Positions 44,901-57,143 of a DNA stretch of 64,000 nucleotides are shown piece after piece; positions within the stretch are counted from its first letter, which is position 1; every line of letters starts with the position of its first letter. Origin of the DNA: Blastobasis lacticolella (taxonomy: Eukaryota > Arthropoda > Insecta > Lepidoptera > Blastobasidae); the NCBI GenBank assembly GCA_905147135.1, contig LR990048.1, positions 1,286,563 through 1,350,562 of the forward strand. The letters are read 5' to 3'. The notes under the pieces are model-generated. The model was not told the DNA's origin. It worked only from the letters and a program-made list of their open reading frames with translations, and did not search any database. The position numbers were made by a program, and so were the translations under genes.

Positions 44901-45600
44901 CAAAACGTGCGCAGAGCGACCGTATTTGACAACAATTCCCAATTCACGTAAACACCAATACCTTGTTACGTTACGTTACGCATTACGCAAAGGTTACGTC
45001 CCCCAAGTGTTTGGGATACCCTAATAATCCTGAACAACATTTACTTGGAAGGATTAGAAAGGTAGGGGCTCCGTACAAATATTGTTATTTCATTTGGTGG
45101 AACGGAAAATTATTATTCCACTGAGGTAGGGAATGGGTTCATGTGTGTAAGCTTGGACGTTACTGGACATTTTCTACCGATTTGTACGAGCAAGCTATAC
45201 TCTATTTTTTTAACTATACAGTTCTGGGATGACGTTCGCCTTTCTTATTGGTTACAAGCCGGCGTTCACATCAACCACTAATCAATCCACGCCGTAAGAG
45301 CCGCCTTAGTGTTTCTGATTTGAATGAATCAATGAGCATTCAGTCGTATTCAGCCTTAGTAGTTTATAGTGATAACAAATAGAGTATACTATTTTAGTCA
45401 CGTTGCGCTGACTGCAGCACTATACTTCCTTTAAATACCCTGTTTTTAAGTTATTTGACAATAAACATATACAAAGGATCGCCACGCGCCACGCGCCAAC
45501 AACATCAACAAATTAAATTCACGAGGATTCACGACCTTACATTTTGGTCCGTCGAGCCGGTTTTTAAAGCAGTTCAATAGTCAACAGTCTCGCCGCTTGT
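44901..45600. other. no recognised gene
   Basis: Nothing beyond short repeats (GTTACGTTACGCATTACG near 44965). Confidence 0.4.
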
Positions 45601-45609
45601 AAGTAGGTA

Positions 45610-46290
45610 AGTTTCATCATCATCATACCAGCCAGAAGATGCCCACTGCTGGGCATAGGCTTCCCCCAGAGATCTCCATAAAGGCTGGTCCTGTCCCTTC
45701 CATATCCAGCTCGTACCTGCGATCTTTACCAGGGCGTCGGTCCACCTTGTGGGAAGCCTACCGCTGCGTCTTCCGGTACGTGGTCGCCACTCGAGAACTC
45801 TACTGCCCCATCGGCCATCTGTTCTTCGAGCTATGTGCCCTGCCCACTGCCACTTCAGTCTGGCAATCCTTAGAACTGTGTCGGTGACCTTGGTTCGCCT
45901 GCCGGATTTCCTCATTTCTGATTCGATCGCGCAACTAGACTCCGAGCATAGCCCGTTCCATTGCCCTTTGAGTAACAGTGAGCTTTCTTACAAGGCACAC
46001 GTTTCATTTCCGTAGGTCATCACTGGCAACACACATTGGTCAAAGACCTTCGTCTTGAGACACTGCGGTAATTGGGACGAAAATATATGGCGTAGCTTCC
46101 CAAACGCTAAACAACCGATATGGATTCTCTTTCTCGAAATCGGACCTTGGCCGGAGATCTAGCTGGACTATTTGTCCTAGGTAAATATAGTCGTCAACAA
46201 TGTCAAGTGGAGTGCATCCAACTGTTACTGGAGTAGGCACAACATGAACATTTGACATAATTTTCATATTTTCCATGTTCAATTTAAGAC
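45610..46290 (-). pseudogene. RTE-type LINE, C-terminal coding part
   Basis: The minus frame 45574-45915 reads KVTDTVLRIARLKWQWAGHI, ARRTDGRWGSRVLEWRPRTG, RRSGRLPTRWTDALVKIAGT and SWIWKGQDQPLWRSLGEAYA. Upstream, frames are broken but show VFDQC-like and LDIVDDYIYLGQIVQLDLRP (46040-46282). It is the C-terminal third of a lepidopteran RTE endonuclease-reverse transcriptase, 5' truncated. Confidence 0.8.
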
Positions 46291-46309
46291 CTATTTGTTA
46301 AGGTAATTT

Positions 46310-46500
46310 TTTTTTTTCGCATGGTACCAGTCGAGTGGAGATCCCCAACATGGAGTTCTTTAAGAAAGGGGTTAAAAGGTTTTTACGGGGTCGGCAACGC
46401 GTGTTTGATGCCCCTGGTATTGCAAACCTCCATAGGCTGCGGTGACTGCTTACCATCAGGCAGGCCGTAAGCTTGTTTGCCACATAGGTGGTATAAAAAA
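46310..46500 (+). mobile_element. LINE 3' relic (uninterrupted hAT target)
   Basis: It reads about EFFKKGVKRFLRGRQRVFDA, P-G-I-A-N-L-H-R-L-R, then GGTGACTGCTTACCATCAGG. It contains AAAAGGTTTTTACGGGGTCG, the undisturbed version of the site split by the hAT element at 16.88-17.43 kb. Confidence 0.6.
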
Positions 46501-46509
46501 AAAGTGACT

Positions 46510-48350
46510 AGCTCGATGCCATTGTATTTATATTGATTGTATGTATGTATATTGACATTCATAAGTGTTGTAAAACCCAAACTGAATAAAAATTATTTGA
46601 TTTGATTTGATTGTTTGATTCTGCAATAGACATTGTCAGATAATATTGCTCGTGGATGGCAAAGAAACTAAAGACAGACAGCCAATAAGCCAGGAATGCC
46701 ATAACCTAAAAGCAGACTTAACTCTACATAAGCTTACAAATTAAATCTAAAACGTTTGTGTAATTTTCGAAGTAAGGTTTTAAAAGATTTTTAACCCTCG
46801 AATAAAGCCCTAACTAAATGCTAACTAAATGCTATGTAGCATGATATCTACGTGTTCTGTGCCTACGATAGGTCCAGAACGGATGGACCGATTTTGAAGC
46901 GGTTTTCTTTATTTGTTTAATCGAGATGGTTAAAAAAACATTTATTTTAGACATAAGTCCATATTTTACTTCAAAATTAGATTTCAAAACGTCAAGATGG
47001 TATTCGGTTTGGTATAAACATTATATTTAATTATCAAGATAACGCCTACTATACCTATAGCATTGTTTTGTAAATCCACAACAGACTTTATTTAAGTTCT
47101 CTTATAAAGTAACGGCGACTCTAAAAGTTAGCGCCTTAAGGTAAGTATGCCTAAGCATTTAAGTCACAAAATCAGTGTCATAAAATTAAGAGTTACTTAA
47201 CGAATTTAGGAAAAAGGTTAGTGTTGGTGCAATGCATTTTCTTTAAGTGTCGCCTAAATAGTGCAATCGGACATAAATGATTACAATAGGGAGGTTCTGT
47301 TTTATTTTCGCCGTCGCAGCTGAAGCCTATCGTAATCTGTTCTTGCCTCAATCAGGTAGTTCGGCCCTAATGCGGTGAAACTATAAAGGATACCCCGACC
47401 CACGCGGCCAAAGGTGATACTATGAAACATGGGAATATCGACATTCTCGATATAATTATCTAATATCAATTAGTATGCTCTCCTAACTAACCTAACAACT
47501 TATTGTACACAGTTCAACAATAAAAATGTATTCCTCAGATAAAACAATATCAGATCTGATAAGTTTTAAAAGAAAATGAATTCATTACTTCTTCAATAAG
47601 TGAAGGATTATAGTTTGTTATAATTTGGCAATGTATTACTTTAACTAGCAGATAATTTTTATCTGAGGATTGAAGAGAGGTAGGGCATAGTGGGGTATCC
47701 CGTTCGAATCGGAGCCGCCCGACTGGGGAAGTACCTCCACCTTACAGAATACCGCAGCTAAACAATACTCTTTTAAATAGTGTTGTGTTTCTGCCGGTGA
47801 TAAGGTTTCCAGTGCTCCATGGGGTGGGGATTTGGGGAACCGTGGTTTTGGCAGTGGAGGGGCATTTGTCTATTTGCTGCCAGAGCCACGTTTTATAGAG
47901 GTGGGCAACGCATTGGCGATACTCTTGGTGTGCTAATGTCTATAGGTAGTGGTGACCACTTTTCAGCAGGTGGCCCGCTTGCCTGTTTGCCTAATGTATG
48001 AAATAAATAAAAAAACGGCCCTAAGTAAAGTTACTATGCGCTCTCATAGTGCTCATCTGAAAGCGAAAAATTTTGACAGACGCATTGGTGCCGACCTACG
48101 GCCGACCGCCGGAACACAACGATGCAAGGTATAGTAAGGATACTGCCAAGCAATGTATGTGAATACAGCCGTACGTCCGACCAAATACAGAGGTATCACC
48201 GCACCGAAACCGCTGACCTCAGCCGGGCCGCCCGAATGGTAACCGTTTAGATTTAACGAGAAATCCGACGCCTCGGAATGCCCTTTGATTAGCCGCTGTC
48301 AGGGACCGGGGAAAGTATGAAAACGCTTTCTCTCAAGGTGTCCACTTTGG
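46510..48350. other. no recognised gene
   Basis: A decayed LINE tail (GGTGGGCAACGCATTGGCGA to TGTTTGCCTAATGTATGA) lies at 47895-48005. The rest is AT-rich and unrecognised. Confidence 0.45.
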
Positions 48351-48359
48351 TAGTATGTA

Positions 48360-49185
48360 TGTCGCAGACATCTGGTTAAATTAGCCATTTAATTAGAAGG
48401 CTAGTCCGTTAATTTAACGCCGGCATTCAATTGAATGGCTAAAGGACAACTAGCCAAGTAGTTCAATGTAACGTGCAGCTACTTGGCTGAACGTTATTTA
48501 GCCCTTTTGTTAATAGAATATATATGTTTGGTTTGAGTGACCATTCGTAAATTATATGATAACTTTACTTCAGATAAAAAATGCGAATTAATAAATACAA
48601 TTTTTATTTAGAAACGTAAATATTAGTGGCATCAAATTCAATTAGTAATTGTAAAAGTACCTATAAAATTTATAGTATTTACCACAATAATAACTTTAAA
48701 CTTATAACTTATTAACTATTTGCAACAATGTAGTATAGGAACAATGCACTTTCTTATTTTATAATATTAAATATAAAATGGCACGAAACTTTCTTAGACA
48801 TTTGTTAATAATTGTAAGTATGAAAAGAAAATGAACAAATTAAGTTATCCTTATTCTTACTTAAAAACATCTAGGTACCACACTTTAAATTTAGTTAAAA
48901 CGATAAAAATACAAAAACATTGCTTGCTGTGCGAGCTGTCTGACGCCATATTTGTTTTAATGACTACCAGTGCTGCAGTGGATAAAATTTGAACTAAATT
49001 TTAATTACCTACCTGATTTTACGTCAGCCGTCTTCAAAGGACTGGCTTACAATAAGCCAACTAGTTAAACGTTAAGCGTTGATTGTTCTATCAACTATCG
49101 GCCTAGGCATTCAATTGAATGCCGGCGTTCAATTAACAGGCTAGCCTACCCATTAAATGGCTGATTTAACCAGATGGCTGCGACA
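48360..49185. mobile_element. 826-bp long member of the TGTCGCAG fold-back family
   Basis: It starts TGTCGCAGACATCTGG and ends CCAGATGGCTGCGACA, flanked by the 4-bp duplication TGTA (48356-48359, 49186-49189). It carries about 430 bp more than the 391-bp copies, AT-rich and without an ORF. Subterminal CATTCAATTGAATG palindromes occur near both ends. Confidence 0.8.
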
Positions 49186-49205
49186 TGTACACTTACCTTC
49201 TACAG

Positions 49206-49456
49206 TAGCCGTATTCACAATGATTCGAAACCGTTTCCGATCGATTCGACACGAAATTCGTGAGCTGCGAATCCGTGTCGATCGATTCGAAAACTGTTAT
49301 TCAGAATCCCGATAGATTCCACGGAAATTCTACTCTCTATAACATATGAAAATTTCATCAAAATTAACTGAAACCACATTTTCCTAAGAACTTTTGCGGG
49401 GTCCTTTGTCGATTCCGTATCCGAATCCGATTTCCGAGCCATTGTGAATACGGCTA
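49206..49456 (-). mobile_element. MITE, GCCGTATTCACAATG family
   Basis: TA-flanked inverted ends GCCGTATTCACAATG and CATTGTGAATACGGC. It is the inverted relative of the 24.25 kb copy and lies 20 bp from the long TGTCGCAG element. Confidence 0.8.
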
Positions 49457-49459
49457 CAG

Positions 49460-51710
49460 GTCTGCTGTAAAAGAATGAGCCCACTGAATACGAACGCTGT
49501 GAGTCGCTTCTTGCGACGCATAATATGATGAGTGGGTACCATTTATACTGGCAGCCGCGGCACCGACAGTGGCATAGGAAGCTACTTATTGTTTAAATGT
49601 TCATATTATTAATGCTTCCTTTTGCAATTATATATTGTGTCGTTGTGTAATAAATGTCTTTCTTTCTTTCTTCCTATATTATGTTTTAAAGAAATATGCT
49701 GAAAGTGCCTTTGTGAATCTTGTCTTTGTGGTCATACATATTAATATGATTTTAATGAAGGTTAAAAAGGTATTTATAGAAATATCTTCTCATCTAATGG
49801 TATAAGTACCGTAGGTATACCTGCGTGCTGAATTGAATATGCAATATTATACTTACAAGACAACACAACTTCTTATGTTTTTAAGCTACTCGGAACAAAC
49901 AAGCAGCCACCGCACCTGTCGGCAAGCGGTAACTGTCGCCCATAACTTCTACGATTTGCAAAACCACTGGTGCTTTATACCTGTGAGTCTAAGGGGCTGT
50001 CCTAATTAGCACTGCTCGTGCGACCATGGTCGTACGACGGACGTCGCCAGACCAATAGGAGACCTCAAAACTGCCCATCGCACGACCGTTGCCAATTAGG
50101 GCAGCGCCTAAGATGAAACGCCTCACTCTACAAAGTATATTAAGACAACTTTGTTGAACATTAAAATGGAAAAATTCCAACGATGGAAGTTGGCCGTCTA
50201 ATTAGGGGGATCATTAACGCAGTCTTCCTTTGAGCTGTGCTCATTATTCTTTGTTTCTGTAGCTATTATACATAGAAAAGATATTTTAATACTCGAATAC
50301 TTGGTTTAAAAATGTGAATGCTAGTATTAACGTTTATAACACGGGTAGGATGTACTCTATGAGACCTAATACCTAGGTAGAGTACACGCACAGGGTTCCA
50401 ACCGGTATCGGCCATCGGTACTAGAAAAAATGAACGAAATTGACCAATCAGAGAGCCGTATTGAACGTAGGCGTTCACTTAGCCCACGAGCACTATGAGT
50501 AGGTATGCATAGTAACGTTACTTTACTTAGACCAGTATTGTTTTTACTCAAAAGACTTCGATCGCAAAAGTTACGAAAGTCGGCCGAAGGTCAATTCGCA
50601 CCGGATTGGCAGCGATCATGTGGCTGGCAGCGGCCGGCAGCATTCAGACAGTGGCTGCCAGCGGCGCCACCAGCTACTTTAAGAGCAATTTCGCAGGCCA
50701 CTCGTGACAGCACACAATACGATTCTTTCGAACCGACGAAAGGCTTTACCTACGCAATGTGTACAAGAGAGGCGGACCCCGGGCCCTCGCGTGTGTTAGA
50801 TATTATAATTATTTTATATTAATTTGATGGTTTATTTAATAGAATATAGTTTGTAAATATTTCCCTTTAAAGTATTTACGTATAGTAATTAATATTCTGT
50901 GCAGATTTCAATGTTTCCGAACGAAACGTTTGTTCTTTATTTCGGAACGAATTTCTTTAACATATTAAGTACTAATTAACTAAAAGTTTTATTTCTAATT
51001 GAGTAATAAATCCTTTAATTATTAACGATAGTTTTAAGAACTATTTCAATGTCTTTGGTTAAGTATTTTGGCACAAAAACTTCATATTTAACTGGCAGTG
51101 TATAACGTCCTATGATTGGTTGAAATATGTACTGGCTTCCAGTTTCCGGTTAAACGTTGTATAAACCTAGTTGAATCACTGTAAATGACTTTTGCTCCAG
51201 ACCAGCCACAGAGTTAAGTATAATCTTGTATTGTATTACTTTGATGCCTATTGCTGATTTCTAAATGATTTATTTGTGTAATCCTCAGGCGATATAGCCG
51301 CTATACTTCATTTTGCTATGTTTCATTATGTTTAGAATATATTAGCATATTTCCCATGTTAATTTGTTAGCTATTACTGCTATCCTATATAAATAACTTA
51401 TCTCATTTGATCTGATCTCAGTGTTTGAATGTGAATATCCTTTCCTGAATAAATATAAATTTATATTTATCTAATGTGCCCTATTTTTCATTTCATTCAA
51501 CTTTCTAACCTTAGTTACTAGGCCAACCTAACTTATATCCCCTAAATACTTAAATTCACACATTAGATCGGTACACTCTATCTATTTTTCTAACACGTGC
51601 GAGAACACAACCGAGATAGACGACAATATGTACTAAAGTATATTCTAAACTACTCAATCGATTTTATTGGAACAAAGCTGAAAAACATCTTTCATCATCG
51701 ATTTGGCCGT
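49460..51710. other. no recognised gene
   Basis: A GC-richer stretch at 50560-50710 (GGCAGCGGCCGGCAGCATTC) has open frames but no motif or splice context. A short SINE A tail (GGACCCCGGGCCCTCGCG) lies near 50775. Confidence 0.4.
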
Positions 51711-51714
51711 GTGG

Positions 51715-51965
51715 TGTCTGGCAGAGTAGAATAGCACCAACCCCTTACACTCGTGGGTGTCGTACAAGGCGACTAATGTTTAGAGACAAAAGATCTAGAG
51801 TCTCCGTAAACTGGAAAATGGGCAGCAGCGTTTTCCTTTGTTATGTTTACAACACTGCGATCTCCAACCCGCCTGCTAAGCGTGGAGATTATGGCAATAA
51901 CCTCCCGTTTTGTGGGAGAGGCCCAAAATCCTGCAGTGGACTGTTATGGGCTGTGATGATGATCA
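51715..51965 (+). mobile_element. interspersed repeat C copy
   Basis: GGCAGAGTAGAATAGCACCA, ACCCCTTACACTCGTGGGTG, GCGATCTCCAACCCGCCTGC, CCTGCAGTGGACTGTTATGG and GCTGTGATGATGATC, in family order. Confidence 0.7.
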
Positions 51966-52079
51966 TCGATTTAACTGGCTTACACAAAGAGAAACCTGAG
52001 AAAAATCGGTCCACCCGGAAGAAGTCGCAGTATAAACAAAGTCGCTTTCCACCGTATGTATGTATGTACGCTTACATTT

Positions 52080-52250
52080 TTTAAACTATGCAACGGATTT
52101 TAATGCGGCAGTAATCGATAAAGGGATTCAAGAGGATGGTTTATAAACAAAAAAAAGGTGAGTAGGGGTAAAGTAAGTGTAGGATAGGTGTAGGGTAGGG
52201 TAGTGTATGGAAAGAACGCCAAGCGAACGAAGTCGCGCCGGGTCCACTAG
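52080..52250 (+). mobile_element. possible Helitron 3' fragment
   Basis: It ends CGCGCCGGGTCCACTAG before T, resembling Helitron CTAG/T termini. The region begins AACTATGCAACGGATTTTAA, a common lepidopteran repeat motif. No matching 5' end was found. Confidence 0.3.
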
Positions 52251-53024
52251 TAAGCTATATCACAAACGGATACCCATTCGTCTCTGCCCGGTACCACGGC
52301 CAACTCTCACCATTTTACGATTGCATTTTCGGCCGACGCCATAAATTTCGGCACCGACACAAGCTCATTTGGCCCAGTGTTAAAACGCAGTCAACTAATC
52401 AAGCGACGAAATTCCGCGAATTCGGGACGGTATCTACCTATTTATAAAATTTAATTAGGGTACGCCATCTTGCTGTCAATCTGACGAACGACGGGGGACT
52501 CGGTTTAATTAATTTCCGCTACCCGCAGCTACCCAAACACGTCTACCTATCTATATTTGCATAGCTTCCAGCTCAAACAAGCGAGCGTTTGATGTAGGAC
52601 TTAGATACGTGTGTGTTCGGGTTTGTATATGGGGGAATCAAGTTATTACATCTTATGTCCTAAGTCATGAAAAGATGTATGAATGTGGAAGGGGCTAAGG
52701 TCTGCCAGGATTGTAGTTTGTGACACTCGGTAGCCTCTGTCTACCCCTATGGAATAGGGGCGTTATGTTATGAGTAGGTCTGTATGTATGTCATTTGTAA
52801 AAAAATTTGTCCGCAATATTGTAATTAATTGTGGTTTGATATGTAAAAATTATGACATTATATTATTGATAATGACTAACTTAATCTTAATGTAATATGA
52901 TTTTGTATACTTACTTAATTTGTAGAAGAAAATTAATGTATTTAATTGTATGACATTCATAAGTGTTTTTGTATAAACCTAAATTTAATAAAATTATTTG
53001 AATTTTATTTTGAATTATTAATTC

Positions 53025-53400
53025 GTCTACCGGTAGACGAACAGACGAGCGGGCCACCTGATGGAAAGTGGTCACCGTTGCTTATGGACATTAACAACAT
53101 CAGGGTCACCACCAATGCGTTGCCCACCTGTAAACGCTCAGAATAAGTTGCTCTGACAGCAATTGCTACGCTTAACTATAGCTACGTTAGTCATAGAGAC
53201 CTCATTCACCGGAAGGAACGCAAAAAGTACAATACACAACACAATAGGTACAATAGGCATAATAGGTAGGTAGTCTTTCTTTTGGGCTATAACATGGGGT
53301 TCTTCAAAACGCATGTCTACAGGTCCCTCAAAGGCCCGCACCGCATCAGCTCCCCGTAGATAGCTGATGACCTGGACGACGGTGGCCGTTTCAGTAATTT
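53025..53400 (+). mobile_element. decayed LINE tail fragments
   Basis: GACGAGCGGGCCACCTGATG, GAAAGTGGTCACCGTTGCTT at the left, and AACATGGGGTTCTTCAAAAC, GCATGTCTACAGGTCCCTCA at the right. Both are pieces of the W-N-x-L-P type LINE end seen at 10.3 and 56.8 kb. Confidence 0.45.
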
Positions 53401-53879
53401 CATGCAGTTAGTACAATGGACAATGCTCACTACTAATTATCGTCGCTGAACTCCTGTATAGCCACAGAATATTGATTATAACATAAGTATAGGCAAGGTT
53501 TACAGCCACGATCGTTAGATAAAAAGTTGGAAATAAGCTGTTCCTTCTTTTCTTGAGTTGAAATATTATGTAGCTTATAAATGATAGATTAACCGCCTCT
53601 TCAATCCAAAGATTTTAGAACTCACGTATTTTTACAAAAACTTTTATAAACCAAACTATGATTATATTCTCCTTTCTTATATGGGTTGCCATATGAAAAA
53701 TCTCAGTTACAAAGTTCGTTCTATTGTACTATTTAAATAAATTGGTATTGTTACAATTATTGATTACATTTATTAGCAAAGCTAAAATAAGATTTTCCTA
53801 ATAAATAATTCGTATTCTCTTATTTTATTTATCAGTTACGTAGAAAAAAATCACAAGTACCCTCTTTGATGACCTGTCA

Positions 53880-54175
53880 CCGCGACGTCATTCAAATTTC
53901 GAACACGTCACAGGGACAACCAAAAACCACAATGTGACGTGTGTCATCGGCGATAAAAAAATTATAAAATTAACACCCGGGCAATTTTATTTTATATTTT
54001 TTGTTAAGAACCAAATATGTGTAACAATCTGAAATAAGGTAACGTTCGCCGTGTGCTCTTGTGTGAGTCTAGTGCTTCTGGGCCTCTGGTAACCGCGTCT
54101 CTTTGCAGATCGGGAACAAACAGTCGTGGTTTGTGGTGAATAGCCTGTATTAGCTGTTCTAAGGCCACGGACACC
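53880..54175 (+). promoter_or_regulatory. Usp7: probable Usp7 promoter and 5' leader
   Basis: Within 60 bp lie three CRE-like cores: GACGTCA (53884-53890), CACGTCAC (53904-53911) and GTGACGTG (53934-53941), about 240-290 bp before the first Usp7 ATG. This suggests a CREB/ATF-type or E-box input at a housekeeping promoter. The transcription start is not determined. Confidence 0.35.
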
Positions 54176-54229
54176 ATGATCGAATCGAGTGGCGCGGACA
54201 CCACCGCGGAAGCGCCACCTGCATGCGCG
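54176..54229 (+). CDS. Usp7: Usp7 (ubiquitin-specific protease 7), exon 1
   Basis: The ATG is in a favourable context (GACACCATGA). The exon reads MIESSGADTTAEAPPACA and ends at a GTAAGC donor in phase 0, matching the phase of the MATH exon at 56184. USP7 N-termini are short, acidic and poorly conserved, so the assignment rests on position, phase and start context. A minus-strand 149-codon ORF across it is a shadow. The first intron (about 1.95 kb) has taken up a SINE and LINE tails. Confidence 0.5.
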
Positions 54230-54989
54230 GTAAGCTCAAATACAATAGCAAAATAACAACAAACTCGATTTTGGCAAATTGCTATAACGGTACAAGTTGG
54301 GATGTGACTCGGTGGCGGCGCTAGTTCCACGGTGGGCGTATGCGACATTGTTAGTTCTGCTGTCGGCCACTCGTGCGGATAATTTTGAGGCACTGTTCGT
54401 ATTTTTCGATGGATTGCAAGTAATGTGAAATCGCTCGAAGTTGGGTAAGTCATGTTTTCATTTTGTTGTAAATAGAGCTACGTAAACCTAAGCTAAACGA
54501 GGTAACCACAGTACTTCCTATACCTACTACTCAATAACTGGTTTATCAATTTATTTATCTAATTTAGGAAGCTGAAGTACCAGATGTCAGCGGGTAAAAA
54601 ATACAAACAGAAAATAAGTCATAAATTAATTCAGATTTTTATTAATATTTAGTGGTTCTACCTACTTAGTCCTCAAACTCATTACTCCTTCACAACAGAC
54701 ACAACTTCTTAAAACTTTCAATCAATTCTAAGTTGTTAAAAATCACGAAACGCGTCTGAATTTCTTCATTGAGAGTACGCAACATGACTAAATAAACACG
54801 GTTTGCATTCTAATTACTGGCTGAACAATGTCAACATTGGCGTCAATCCTGGCGTTGGCTCCCGAGACTGTCCAACCAGTCTCAACCAGCTGAACTAGAA
54901 TTAGAACAGTTTGTTGAACATAAACAGATAGGCGACACTGTGACGATGTTTTTTTATATATTAGACTATGCAGGCAATTGTCCTCTGGT

Positions 54990-55205
54990 GGTAATTGACG
55001 ATGCGGCCGAAGATCGAGCATGCGAGCTTAGAAACAGCCTATTCACTCTTGAAAGCGTCCAAATTATAATGATCAGGGAACACATTCTCAGGCAACGTGT
55101 TCCATTCCTTAGACGTACGCGTTATAAAAGTTGAACCAAGGTGGCTTGTGTGGATAGCTGGATGATCCACGACATAAGGATGGAGCGTTCGCCTGGATCG
55201 CGTTC
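54990..55205 (-). mobile_element. CR1/Jockey-like LINE 3' fragment
   Basis: Plus-strand GAAAGCGTCCAAATTATAAT, GATCAGGGAACACATTCTCA and GGCAACGTGTTCCATTCCTT are the complement of the A-K-K-W-N-T-L-P-A-S-A-F-P-D-N-Y-N-L-D-A-F-K ending at 18.9 kb. It lies in Usp7 intron 1. Confidence 0.6.
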
Positions 55206-55354
55206 CCCGATGTATTTCTATTATCCAGACGCCAATCTCGGTTTTGTCGTTTCGCGGCGCGCAAACCTGTAGATTTGCAATAGTTATTATCCTACTTTTA
55301 CAAATAAGTATGATGTTATGGTATAATCTAGGTATACCACCTATTTCTCGGTAG

Positions 55355-55692
55355 TGTTGTGTTGTGTTCTGAGGGCCCGGGATCTACCTTGACCATGTTC
55401 CAGGATTTAGTAGGTCAGGTAATTACAGTGGATCAACTGCCATCTGACCTCCGTGACCCTGCTACCAGGGGTGGCTACTGACCAGATTGGCTCGTGGTTA
55501 CACATTCAGTCGCATGAATGTGCAGGTGTAATCGCGATGTTTTCCATCACCGTAAGAGCATCGGCTTGCATTCAACTAATGTATATAACTCACAAAAGAG
55601 TCATTGATATATGGCCGCAGTGGGATTCGAACCCAGTACCTCTCGCTTACGAGTCGAATACCTTAACCACACGGCTACCGACGCTCCGCCCA
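55355..55692 (-). mobile_element. tRNA-derived SINE, family A, near full length
   Basis: Minus strand from 55692: GAGCGTCGGTAGCCGTGTGG, GGTTCGAATCC (B box), CTGCGGCCATATATCAATGA, GATGCTCTTACGGTGATGGA, CACGGAGGTCAGATGGCAGT. It lies antisense in Usp7 intron 1. Confidence 0.75.
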
Positions 55693-55879
55693 TATACGCT
55701 GTACCTATAACTGGGAACTATATCCAGTAACATTAAAAGAACGCTGAGCGTCAGTGATGAGGGATTTGTCTGTCCCCATCTAACCACCAATTTGGTATAT
55801 TTCTGTCTCATACTTAAAAAAACGCCCTACGTTATTACAAGATGGGACCACATCTTTTTTTACCACCAAGGCGGCAAAA

Positions 55880-56135
55880 AAGTTTACGTCCTGCTTGATA
55901 GTAAGTAGTCACCGCAGCCTATGGACGTTTGCAATACCAGTGGCACTCACGCGTTGTCAGGGGCACACACCGTAAAAACCTTTTCACTCCTTTCTTGAAG
56001 AACTCCATGTTGTACTCTCCAGGTAGTTCATTCCACAACCTTAGTGTGCGTGAGAGAAAGTTCTTTTGGAACAGTACAGTTCGCGACCAATTTAGCCAAG
56101 GCCAAATTTAGACCAGGTGTAAGCATGAACTCCCT
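55880..56135 (-). mobile_element. LINE 3' relic
   Basis: Complement of the 46.3 kb fragment: CAGCCTATGGACGTTTGCAA, GTAAAAACCTTTTCACTCCT, TTCTTGAAGAACTCCATGTT. It ends about 50 bp before Usp7 exon 2. Confidence 0.6.
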
Positions 56136-56183
56136 GATGAACCTAACCTAACATTGAAATATCTCGACTCCACCTCACCCCAG

Positions 56184-56363
56184 GATGTAGCAAAGGAGGA
56201 CGATGACGCAGCCAGATCGGAAGCCACGTTCCGTTTCACGGTGCAGGGCATCAGCCAGCTGAGGGACCAGATGCTCTCGCCCGCCCACTACGTGCGCTGC
56301 CTGCCCTGGAAGATCCTGGTCCTCATCAGACACACCACTACGCCGGACCGAAACCAGCAGAAG
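56184..56363 (+). CDS. Usp7: Usp7 exon 2, start of MATH/TRAF domain
   Basis: This 60-codon exon (CACCCCAG acceptor, GTGAGA donor, phase 0) reads DVAKEDDDAARSEATFRFTV, QGISQLRDQMLSPAHYVRCL, PWKILVLIRHTTTPDRNQQK. The R-S-E-A-T-F-R-F-T-V start, L-S-P...V-R-x-L-P-W-K-I and P-D-R..Q-K are diagnostic of the USP7 MATH domain. That domain binds P/A-x-x-S peptides in substrates such as p53 and MDM2 in vertebrates. Confidence 0.92.
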
Positions 56364-56599
56364 GTGAGATAAGAGAACAGTTCGTAAGACCACACTGATT
56401 TCTTCTTATACAGTAGATGAATTAAAGTCTTAAGACTTTGGTCGCCGACGGCGACGCATATTACAGCATTTAGACTAGACATTAGATCCCGCTATCGACG
56501 TCTTAGGTCCCACTTTTTCCGAAAAAGATTGACAATTCCGTGGACATACACAAAGATAAGCACATGAACGCCCAGTCGACGATCTCCTACGCACAGTTT

Positions 56600-56945
56600 G
56601 GATCCCTTGAGCCTCTAGAGAGACCTAGGCTACCTTGAGCGTTCACTACCGTCTGTACAACGGGGAATGTTCCGAAGTATGGTTTAACTTGGTGCCAACG
56701 TCACTTTCCGCCACCGCACCCTCCGACGATGGGATAAATTTCATCCACATTGGGCATCGCGAGCCTCTTTACCGCTCACGTGCAAGATGTGGAATGAGCT
56801 CCCGAAGTCTTTTCTTTGCACTACAATATGAGGTTCTTCAAAAGGCATGTCTACAGATACCGACATCACATTAGCTCCCCTTCGGTTACAGATGTCCTGA
56901 ACGTAGGTGGCCACTTTCCATCAGGTGGACCGTCTGACCCTTAGC
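56600..56945 (+). mobile_element. LINE C-terminal relic
   Basis: Broken plus frames show CTTGGTGCCAACGTCACTTT and a W-N-E-L-P-K-S-F segment, then ACTTTCCATCAGGTGGACCG. It lies in the Usp7 intron between exons 2 and 3. Confidence 0.5.
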
Positions 56946-57003
56946 CATTAAAAAATATAGTTCCACATCTCATCTCTCCTGATTTATTTTCTTTCCCACC
57001 AAG

Positions 57004-57143
57004 GCCCTGGGCATCTTCATCCAATGCAACGGCGACAGCGACTCCTCGGGCTGGTCGTGCTACGGGCTCGGTGAGCTGAAGCTGCTCTCGCACAAGCCAG
57101 AATGCGAGCACCTCTGCAGGCGGCTGCATCACATGTACCACAG
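57004..57143 (+). CDS. Usp7: Usp7 exon 3, MATH/TRAF domain
   Basis: The exon (CCACCAAG acceptor, GTTGGT donor; phase 0 in, 2 out) reads ALGIFIQCNGDSDSSGWSCY, GLGELKLLSHKPECEHLCRR, LHHMYH. It corresponds to the vertebrate segment G-F-F-L-Q-C-N-A-E-S-D-S-T-S-W-S-C. D-x-D-S-S-x-W-S-C includes the Asp and Trp that form the MATH peptide-binding groove in USP7. Confidence 0.92.

Noticed and set aside
50505..50822. 105-codon plus ORF with GC-rich core
   Set aside because: Biased composition, no recognised motif, and its end runs into a SINE A tail.
54004..54453. 149-codon minus-strand ORF over the first Usp7 exon
   Set aside because: It lies antisense over a promoter-proximal exon, with no recognisable domain or splice context; best explained as a shadow of GC-richer first-exon DNA.
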